Shown here piece after piece: positions 55,714-64,000 of a stretch of 64,000 bases of DNA; position 1 is the stretch's first letter; every line of letters begins with the position of its first letter. The stretch is from Micromonospora orduensis (GTDB taxonomy: Bacteria; Actinomycetota; Actinomycetes; Mycobacteriales; Micromonosporaceae). The stretch spans positions 46,403 through 110,402 of the forward strand of contig NZ_VDFY01000154.1 in NCBI RefSeq assembly GCF_006228125.1, written 5' to 3'. A model generated the notes under the pieces. The model was not told where the DNA came from. It did not search any database and saw nothing but the letters and a program-made list of their open reading frames with translations. Both the position numbers and the translations under genes were made by a program.

Positions 55714-55800
55714 TCAACCGTCGATGGGCGAGATGCCCTCGCCCTGCGCGGGGAGCCAGGCCAGTGCGATCTGCGCGGGCGTGGCGCCTTCGGCCGTTCG
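55714..55800 (-). pseudogene. aldo/keto reductase C-terminal fragment
   Basis: The minus-strand frame reads RTAEGATPAQIALAWLPAQG and ends GISPIDG, matching the 'TPAQ-ALAW-LAQG-D-VPI-G' stretch of aldo/keto reductases. The remainder of the gene is absent. It lies next to the broken Gfo/Idh gene, suggesting a decayed oxidoreductase cluster. Confidence 0.6.
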
Positions 55801-55805
55801 GCGTA

Positions 55806-56486
55806 CTAGCCCCTGGGAAGCACGGTGATGGCCACGATGGCGCTGTTGACGACAGTGGCCGTCACGGTGCGCGTCACGGCCGCCGCTGCGGCGTCGGCAC
55901 CCCAGTCGCCCCGCTCGAGTTCCTTGGCTCGGCTGATCACCGATGACGTCCACGGGATCTCGCGGTGGAACTGCGGGAGCGTTCCGCTCGCCGAGAGCAG
56001 CGCCGCGAGCGCCGCGACACGGACTTGCGGCTCGGCACCGTCCACGAGGACCTGCCGAACGTCGGCGAGCAGGCGAGCCCGTCGCTCGGTTCTGCCGTCG
56101 CGCAGAGCCGTCGTCCGGAACAGGCCGAGCACCTTACGGGGCTCCTGGTCGATGTCGCCGCGCGCGACGAGTCGCTCCAACACCGGCTTGCGCAGGGCGG
56201 GACCGATCGCCGCCAGTGCCATCTGCACCCCCCTCGGTTTCCCGGCGAGGTAGTCCCACGCCGGGCGCAGGAGGTCGTCCGACGGTGGGTGACCCGCCAC
56301 GCTGCTGACCCGCCCCCGAGCCACCGTGGTCAGGTGGTCGCCGAGGGCGAGGTCCGCGAGGACCGCTCCGCCGAGGACATAGAAGAGGGTGTTCTCACCC
56401 GCGATGGTCCCGGACCTGGGTTGGAAGAGAAGCAGGAGGAGATCTTCGGCCAGGGTCGGGGCGTCCGACCGGGGGTCGGGGGTCAT
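55806..56486 (-). CDS. GPP34 (GOLPH3/Vps74-like) family protein
   Basis: 226 residues. The family pattern is visible: LAEDLLLLLFQPRSGTIAG, VLGGAVLADLALGDHLTTVA, a helical middle, and the late part FHREIPWTSSVISRAKELE with the C-terminal hydrophobic VVNSAIVAITVLPR. GOLPH3 proteins bind phosphoinositides in eukaryotes; actinomycetes have many paralogs of unknown role. The ATG at 56486 overlaps the ABC permease stop as ATGA, so it is the third gene of the exporter operon and may work at the membrane with it. Confidence 0.85.
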   Translation of the reverse strand: MTPDPRSDAPTLAEDLLLLLFQPRSGTIAGENTLFYVLGGAVLADLALGDHLTTVARGRVSSVAGHPPSDDLLRPAWDYLAGKPRGVQMALAAIGPALRKPVLERLVARGDIDQEPRKVLGLFRTTALRDGRTERRARLLADVRQVLVDGAEPQVRVAALAALLSASGTLPQFHREIPWTSSVISRAKELERGDWGADAAAAAVTRTVTATVVNSAIVAITVLPRG

Positions 56487-57202
56487 CGGCGGGGCTCCCA
56501 ACGGAAGAGTCGGGTGGCGAGGGCGACGGCGACGACGACCCAGCCGAGCGTGGGCGCGAGCAGCAGCAGGGAGTCGGTGACGGCGACGCCGCCGTTCCAG
56601 GCGTTCATGGTCAGTTCGGTGGTCGCGCCGCCGGGCAGCAGCCGCTTGAGCCAGGCGAGGTTCTCGGTGCCGGAAATGCCCACCCAGCTGGCCATCGCGA
56701 TCACACCGAGGGTAACGGGCAGGGTGGTGACCTGGGCATGTTCGGGGGAGTTGGTCAGCCCGGCCGTGGCCAGCGCCAAGCCGATCATCATGGCCACAGT
56801 CGCGAGGACCGCCACCATCAGCAGGGCGACGTTGGCCGGTCCGCCGGCGACCACGGCCAGTGCAGTCAGGATCGCGGTCACCTGCACCAGGGTGAGGAGG
56901 AGCGCGGGCAGCAGTAGGCCGGCGAGGATGCCGGCGTCGCCTTCGGCGGTGGAGCGCAGTCGCTTGAGGAAGAGATTCTGGCGCCGGGAGGCCAGGGTGG
57001 TGACGGCCGTGGCGTAGAGCCCGAACGCGGCCACGGTGAACATCACGATCGCGGCGATGTAGCCGAGGCTCCCGATGGCGGCGTAGGTCTCGTGCTGACG
57101 AACGAAGAACGCGGAGACCGCGGCCGGGATGATGAGGCTGGTGATCAGCACCAGCCGGTTACGGAAAATCTGGATCAGTTCGCTGGACGCGATGGACAAC
57201 AC
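56483..57202 (-). CDS. ABC-2 type transporter permease
   Basis: 239 residues with six membrane segments, the ABC-2 pattern: ELIQIFRNRLVLITSLIIPA at the start and a large exporter-type core (GLALATAGLTNSPEHAQVTT). The GTG at 57202 is preceded by GAGAGG at 8 bases. With the ATPase upstream it forms an exporter for a drug, lipid or peptide; the substrate is unknown. The gene is 26 bases after the ATPase gene and overlaps the GPP34 gene. Confidence 0.88.
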   Translation of the reverse strand: MLSIASSELIQIFRNRLVLITSLIIPAAVSAFFVRQHETYAAIGSLGYIAAIVMFTVAAFGLYATAVTTLASRRQNLFLKRLRSTAEGDAGILAGLLLPALLLTLVQVTAILTALAVVAGGPANVALLMVAVLATVAMMIGLALATAGLTNSPEHAQVTTLPVTLGVIAMASWVGISGTENLAWLKRLLPGGATTELTMNAWNGGVAVTDSLLLLAPTLGWVVVAVALATRLFRWEPRR

Positions 57203-57228
57203 GGTGACGCACCTCTCGGAAGAACGAA

Positions 57229-58110
57229 TCAACTGTTGATGGCGCGGAAGACGTCGTCGAGCCGGGTCGGTCCCGCCGCCAGGTCCCGCAGCTCCACGGC
57301 GTGGTCCTGGGCCCAGCCGAGCAGAAGGTGCAGGTCCTTCTGCAGCTCGAAGGTCTCGACCATGACCGTGCCGTCGGCGGCGACGTCGGCCCGCACCGGC
57401 AACATCGGCGCCGGCACCGGGACGGAGAAGCGGATGACCGCGGGCAGGGTGCGGGTCAGCTCGGAGACGGTGCCCTCCCGGTGGAAGGCGCCCTCGTGCA
57501 TCAGCCCGATCCGGTCCGCGCGTTGTTGCGCCTCCTCCAGGTAGTGCGTGGTGAGCACGATGGTCGCTCCGTTCTCCCGCAGTCGGTCGACCGTCGTCCA
57601 GACGGCATCGCGGGACTGGATGTCGAGGCCGGTGGTCGGCTCGTCCAGGAAGATCAGCTCCGGGGTGCCGTAGACCGCGGTGGCGAAGTCCAGCCGCCGT
57701 TTCTCCCCGCCGGACAGCTGCGACACCTTGCGGCCGGCTCGGCCGGTGAGGTCGACCAGGTCGAGCACCCGGTCGACGTTGTCGGTGCGTCGGGTGAGTC
57801 GGCCGACCAGGCCGACGGACTCACGGACGGTGAGGTCCGGGGAGAATCCGCTCTCCTGGAGCATGACGCCCATCCGGGGACGTACCGCTCGGCGCTCGGC
57901 GGGGCTGTGCCCGAAGACGCGTACCGTGCCCGAGGTCGGCCTCCGGTGTCCCTCGACGACTTCCAGGGTCGTGGTCTTCCCGGCCCCGTTGGTGCCCAGC
58001 AGCGCGTACAGCTCTCCGGGCCGGACCTCGAAGGAGAGGTCCTTCACGGCGTGGAAATCGCCGTAGGTGAGGTTCAGCCGTTCGACTTCGATGACAGGTG
58101 TGGTGGACAT
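57229..58110 (-). CDS. ABC transporter ATPase (drug/lipid exporter type)
   Basis: 293 residues, DrrA/CcmA-like. Walker A GTNGAGKT, Q-loop LQESGFSPDLTV, signature LSGGEKRRLDFATAV, Walker B LIFLDEPTTGLD and H-loop LTTHYLEEAQ are all normal. A C-terminal domain of ~80 residues follows. It powers the ABC-2 permease downstream. The start is the ATG at 58110. The gene is divergent from the kinase gene, with a perfect 16-bp inverted repeat (58145-58184) between them, so the operon is probably controlled by the two-component system. Confidence 0.9.
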   Translation of the reverse strand: MSTTPVIEVERLNLTYGDFHAVKDLSFEVRPGELYALLGTNGAGKTTTLEVVEGHRRPTSGTVRVFGHSPAERRAVRPRMGVMLQESGFSPDLTVRESVGLVGRLTRRTDNVDRVLDLVDLTGRAGRKVSQLSGGEKRRLDFATAVYGTPELIFLDEPTTGLDIQSRDAVWTTVDRLRENGATIVLTTHYLEEAQQRADRIGLMHEGAFHREGTVSELTRTLPAVIRFSVPVPAPMLPVRADVAADGTVMVETFELQKDLHLLLGWAQDHAVELRDLAAGPTRLDDVFRAINS

Positions 58111-58144
58111 GCACCCATGACAGCGCGGGCGCGGCCGACCCGTC

Positions 58145-58184
58145 AGTGACACCACGTCACCACCGCATGTGACGTGGTGTCACT
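58145..58184. promoter_or_regulatory. perfect 16-bp inverted repeat, candidate response-regulator site
   Basis: AGTGACACCACGTCAC (58145-58160), 8 bases, then GTGACGTGGTGTCACT (58169-58184): exact reverse complements. Each arm is itself a dyad, GTGAC-N5-GTCAC. It lies in the 104 bases between the divergent exporter operon and the kinase gene. Two dyads in tandem fit two dimers of a LuxR/NarL-type regulator, most simply the one encoded at 59369. Confidence 0.75.
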
Positions 58185-58214
58185 GGTCGCGGCCCCTGGC
58201 TGCCGGATACTGGT

Positions 58215-59372
58215 GTGGTGACCGCGAGATCGCCGCGCTTCACCGAGTCGACGCAGGGAAGACTGCGCCGGCTCAACCTCGCCACGTCACTACCGCCTGT
58301 GGTGTTCGCCGCGGTGGTCCTGCTCTACACCGACGCGCGTACCTGGTGGCACGTCGTCGTGTTGGCGCCGGGGGCCGTGGCGGGCGTGGTGGCCTTCGAA
58401 CGGTGGACGGCCAACGACCTCGCCCGGGTCGCGCTGCCCTGCCTGGTCGTGGCGGCGGCGGTCTGGCCGCTCGGGGTCCTGGTGATCGGCAGCCCCAACG
58501 CCTACTGGGGTTTCTGCGCCGTGGGCTCGCTTGCCCTGCGCGAGGTGCGACGGCACCGGAAGCTGGCGATGGCCGGGCTGTTCACCTACGTCGCGGCCGT
58601 CGGCGCGGCGCGGCTGCTGGTGCAGCGGGACGACATCGGTCACGTCCTGGTCACCTACGTGCTCATCCCGACCGCCCTCACCGTCGTCGTGACGATCTTC
58701 ACCGTGGTGGGCGAGCGGTTCTACGACCTCATCCGAGAGCTCGAACAGACCCGGGAACGTGCGGCGGAGCTGGCCGTGGTCCGGGAGCGCGTGCGGTTCG
58801 CCAGCGACCTGCACGACATCCAGGGCCACACCCTGCACGTGGTCAAGCTGAAGATCGCCCTGGCCCAGCGACTGCTCCTTCGTGACACCGCTCGGGCGGA
58901 CATGGAGCTGCGGGAGACGTACGCGCTGGTCAGCGACACCATCGCGCAGACCAAAGAACTCGCCTACGCGCAACGTCGGCTCAACCTCACCGCGGAGATC
59001 GAGAACGCGAAGAACCTGTTCGAGGCCGCCGGAATCCGGGTCCGGGTGACCCGGGAGGCCGAGGTAGACGCCCGCGCCAGCGAACTGCTCGGCCAGGTGC
59101 TGCGCGAGACGACCACCAACATCCTGCGGCACGCCCAGGCCACCCAGGTGCAGATCACGCTCGCCACGTCGGGCATCACCATCGTCAACGACGGCGCGAC
59201 CGCCACCGCGCCCCCCGAGCTCAGGGGACTGGCGGCACTCAGGCAACGGATCGCGGGCGACGGAGGTGAGCTGACCGTGGAACAGAAGGACGAGCGCTTC
59301 CTGACCGCAGCGGTCTTCCCACCCACTCGGGCCGACGCGGTCCCGACGGTCATGGGGAGGGACGGCCAGTGA
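58215..59372 (+). CDS. DesK-like sensor histidine kinase
   Basis: 385 residues. About six membrane helices fill residues 25-170, then a HisKA_3 region with the phospho-acceptor His in RFASDLHDIQGHTLHVVKLK, and a short HATPase with LRETTTNILRHAQATQV and LRGLAALRQRIAGDGGELTV. This is the kinase type that pairs with LuxR-family regulators and often senses membrane or cell-wall stress. GTG start (58215 or 58218). Its stop overlaps the regulator gene as GTGA. The exporter operon is divergent. Confidence 0.9.
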   Translation: MVTARSPRFTESTQGRLRRLNLATSLPPVVFAAVVLLYTDARTWWHVVVLAPGAVAGVVAFERWTANDLARVALPCLVVAAAVWPLGVLVIGSPNAYWGFCAVGSLALREVRRHRKLAMAGLFTYVAAVGAARLLVQRDDIGHVLVTYVLIPTALTVVVTIFTVVGERFYDLIRELEQTRERAAELAVVRERVRFASDLHDIQGHTLHVVKLKIALAQRLLLRDTARADMELRETYALVSDTIAQTKELAYAQRRLNLTAEIENAKNLFEAAGIRVRVTREAEVDARASELLGQVLRETTTNILRHAQATQVQITLATSGITIVNDGATATAPPELRGLAALRQRIAGDGGELTVEQKDERFLTAAVFPPTRADAVPTVMGRDGQ

Positions 59373-59971
59373 CCACCATCGTGCTCGCCGACGACGAGGC
59401 GCTGCTGCGCACGGCCCTGGCCGCGCTGCTGCCCCTGGAGGGTGACATCACTGTACTTGCCGAGGCGCAGGACGGCCGGACGGCGATCGCCGCCACCCTG
59501 CGACACAAGCCCGACGTGCTGGTCATCGACCTGGAGATGCCGGGCGTGGACGGCCTGGGCGCGGTCGCTGAGATCCGCCGCGAGCGCCCGGAGCAGGTGA
59601 TCCTCATGCTGACCCGGCACGCACGCCCCGGCGTGCTGCGCAAGGCGTTGCGGCTCGGCGTCCAGGGCTTCGTCAGCAAGTCCGCCGAGCCGGCCCACAT
59701 CACCTTCGTCATCGCCACCCTGCACGCCGGGAAACGCTGGATCGACCCGGAGGTGTCCGCGCTCGCCGTCACCGAGGACTGCCCCCTCACCGACCGTGAA
59801 GCCGACGTCCTGAGGGTCACCAGCGAGGGCTATTCGGTCGCCGACATCGCCGCTCGGCTCCACCTCGCCCCGGGTACCGTTCGCAACTACCTCTCCAACG
59901 CGATGCGCAAGACCCAGACCCGGACCCGCCACGAAGCGGCCCGCTACGCCCGCGAACACGACTGGCTGTAA
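59369..59971 (+). CDS. LuxR/NarL-family response regulator
   Basis: 200 residues. The receiver domain has the acidic pair in VLADDEALLR, the phospho-acceptor Asp in VLVIDLEMPGVDGL and the switch Lys in GFVSKSAEP. The DNA-binding domain is CPLTDREADVLRVTSEGYSV, with the recognition helix APGTVRNYLSNAMRK. GTG start, overlapping the kinase stop by four bases. Likely targets are the inverted repeat at 58145-58184 and the divergent ABC exporter operon. Confidence 0.92.
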   Translation: MTTIVLADDEALLRTALAALLPLEGDITVLAEAQDGRTAIAATLRHKPDVLVIDLEMPGVDGLGAVAEIRRERPEQVILMLTRHARPGVLRKALRLGVQGFVSKSAEPAHITFVIATLHAGKRWIDPEVSALAVTEDCPLTDREADVLRVTSEGYSVADIAARLHLAPGTVRNYLSNAMRKTQTRTRHEAARYAREHDWL

Positions 59972-60124
59972 CGGCGGCGCCGTCGTCGGCGCGGCGGACC
60001 ACGTCCCCACCGCCGTCGCGGACGTGGTGGTCTTCGACCGCATGCGGGATCGCTGCGAGCGTCGAAACTGGTCGACCGGCGCTGAAGCGCTGGCGCGCGA
60101 CTACGGCACCAACGAGGAGTGATC

Positions 60125-61030
60125 ATGGTTCTGGCGACACAACGACTGCTGGCCGCAGCGACGGCGGTGTCGCTGGCCGCGTGCGGCCCCGTGGACGCCG
60201 CAGAGCAGCCGGCGGGGGACCGCGAGGTGAGGGTGACCGCGTCCACCGTCGCGGACCGCGACCGCGAGTTCCGGCTGTTGCAGGAGAGGTTCGACGCGCG
60301 GCTGGGAATCTACGCGATCGACACCGGCACGGGTCGCACGGTGCGGTACCGGGCCGACGAGCGGTTCGGGTACTGCTCGACGTTCAAGGCGTTGGCCGCC
60401 GCCGAGGTCCTCGACGGGACCACCGACGCCGAGCTGGACCGGGTGGTGCGGTACTCGGCGGACGACCTGGTGACCTACTCGCCGATCACGGAGCGGCACG
60501 TCGCGGACGGCATGACGCTGCGCGCGATCGCCGACGCGGCCGTACGGTACAGCGACAACACCGCCGGCAACCTGCTCCTGCGCCAGCTCGGCGGGCCGCA
60601 GCGGTTCGAGAAGGAACTGCGGGGAGTCGGCGACAGCGTCACCGATCCGGCGCGCTACGAGACCGAGCTCAACGAGGCGAGGCCGGGTGACCGGAGGGAC
60701 ACCAGCACCGCGCGGGCACTGGCCCAGGATCTGCGGGCGTACGTCGTCGGCGACGCCCTCGAACCGGCGGACCGCGACGTGCTCACCGGTTGGCTGCGGG
60801 GCAACACCACCGGCGGCGAGCTGATCCGCGCCGGTGTGCCGGACGGCTGGGTCGTGGGGGACAAGACCGGCGCCGGCGGCTACGGCACCCGCAACGACAT
60901 CGCGGTGATCTGGCCGCCGGATCGTGCGCCGATCGTCCTCGCGGTGCTGTCCAGCCGCGACGAGAAGGACGCCAGCTACGACAACGCGCTGATCGCCCAG
61001 GCGGCCGAGGTCGTGATCGCCGCATTGTGA
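60125..61030 (+). CDS. bla: class A beta-lactamase (lipoprotein)
   Basis: 301 residues. A lipobox (VSLAAC) suggests membrane anchoring. Class A motifs are all present: the active-site Ser in YCSTFKALA (S70, with Cys at 69), SDN in RYSDNTAGN, the general-base Glu in ELNEARPGD (E166) and KTG in [11 protein letters not shown]. It hydrolyses beta-lactams. The ATG at 60125 is preceded by GAGGAG; a GTG at 60119 would overlap that site. No BlaI/BlaR pair is adjacent; it lies behind the two-component system. Confidence 0.92.
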   Translation: MVLATQRLLAAATAVSLAACGPVDAAEQPAGDREVRVTASTVADRDREFRLLQERFDARLGIYAIDTGTGRTVRYRADERFGYCSTFKALAAAEVLDGTTDAELDRVVRYSADDLVTYSPITERHVADGMTLRAIADAAVRYSDNTAGNLLLRQLGGPQRFEKELRGVGDSVTDPARYETELNEARPGDRRDTSTARALAQDLRAYVVGDALEPADRDVLTGWLRGNTTGGELIRAGVPDGWVVGDKTGAGGYGTRNDIAVIWPPDRAPIVLAVLSSRDEKDASYDNALIAQAAEVVIAAL

Positions 61031-61322
61031 AGCAGTACGCGGTGGCTGAACTCCTGACCGACCCGGACTGGCCGCAGACCACCGTGAAGACGCGGCACGA
61101 GCAGCGCGACAGCATCAATCCGCCGGTCTACGAGACCCTGGCGGCGGCGATGCACCGCAAGCCCACAGGTCGGCTGCCCACCCGCACCGGCGGACCTCGC
61201 CGGCCCGGTCATCGCCGAAATCGAGGCTGCACCGCCGGCTCGGCGGCACCTGCGCGCAACCAATGGTCCGGGCGGGCCCAGCGTGACGCCGAGCCCGCCC
61301 GATGTCAGTTCGGCCGCGGATG
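61031..61322. other. region after bla with a small orphan frame
   Basis: A GTG overlapping the bla stop (61027) opens a frame that begins [20 protein letters not shown] and reads sensibly for about 50 codons, then turns into low-complexity sequence. A different frame further on (about 61190-61265) reads LAGPVIAEIEAAPPARRHLR. It may be a broken gene, but no family is recognised. Confidence 0.35.
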
Positions 61323-61402
61323 TCAGGTGCCTAGGATCTCGCCCCGCCGCTCATGGATCTGCACGCCTCCGAGCAGCTTGTTCGTCGGGTCGGTCATGAT
61401 CA

Positions 61403-61403
<1 letters not shown>
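61323..61403 (-). pseudogene. GH62 arabinofuranosidase scar behind the esterase gene
   Basis: The 26-codon frame reads IMTDPTNKLLGGVQIHERRG, ending EILGT. The intact GH62 gene to the right has [20 protein letters not shown] in the same order. The rest of a GH62 domain is missing. It lies directly after the ricin lectin module of the esterase gene, just where a GH62 domain would follow a ricin module in the neighbouring gene's architecture. Confidence 0.65.

Positions 61404-64000
<2,597 letters not shown>

Noticed and set aside
60042..60122. Small frame of 26 codons just before bla (begins MRDRCERRNWST)
   Set aside because: Its end overlaps the bla ribosome site, but it has no ribosome site of its own and no family likeness. 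It may be chance.

Overview
High-GC actinomycete DNA, most likely from the Micromonosporaceae (a Micromonospora-like genome). The reasons are very high third-position GC, frequent GTG starts, ATGA/TGATG gene overlaps, polysaccharide-degrading enzymes with CBM2 and ricin-type lectin modules, a GylR-type glycerol regulator and a DUF6153 protein. This is inference from sequence character; no rRNA or tRNA gene is visible.

Layout. (1) 188-10172 is an ion-homeostasis and stress block: PRC-barrel and BON proteins, a CPA1 antiporter, a MarR regulator, a voltage-gated K+ channel, a SpoIIE-type phosphatase with a STAS antagonist, a membrane metallophosphoesterase, an ArsB/NhaD-type permease, a CBS protein and NhaA. 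(2) 10408-17258 is an arsenic island: a thioredoxin-reductase stub, two arsenate reductases, an aquaporin, an ArsR-phosphatase fusion and an ArsR on the minus strand, then an ArsN-like acetyltransferase, an ArsO-like flavoprotein and an MFS permease on the plus strand. (3) 17560-24287 is a glycerol regulon: glpK1 and an IclR/GylR regulator divergent from glpF-glpK2-glpD. (4) 24300-25650 is a graveyard of broken mobile-element pieces (IS982-like, IS5-like, integrase) with an orphan TetR-type operator. (5) 25574-32133 holds accessory genes: VOC protein, ECF sigma factor, reductase, small metal-type membrane proteins, a DUF305 lipoprotein, a DUF4396 protein behind a CsoR-like box, and LtrA. (6) 32441-43528 is a carbohydrate or polyol ABC-uptake operon with an iron alcohol dehydrogenase and an aldehyde dehydrogenase, next to a GntR regulator, a DJ-1/PfpI protein and an alpha/beta hydrolase. 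(7) 43653-45923 is a GH44-FnIII-CBM2 secreted glucanase behind a CebR/CelR-like box. (8) 46215-51920 holds a flavin monooxygenase-like protein, a zinc dehydrogenase, a cytochrome P450 and an MFS exporter. (9) 52223-56486 is a membrane protein, an LLM oxidoreductase and several gene remnants. (10) 55806-59971 is an ABC-2 exporter plus GPP34 gene divergent from a DesK-like kinase and LuxR-type regulator, with a perfect 16-bp inverted repeat between them. (11) 60125-64000 holds a class A beta-lactamase, a PET-hydrolase/cutinase-like esterase fused to a ricin lectin, and a ricin-GH62 arabinofuranosidase that runs off the window.

The best leads for new biology are the arsenic island with an aquaporin but no ArsB/Acr3 inside it, the two-dyad operator at the exporter/two-component junction, the polyesterase-lectin fusion with a GH62 scar next to it, and an ABC ATPase whose H-loop histidine is Asn.
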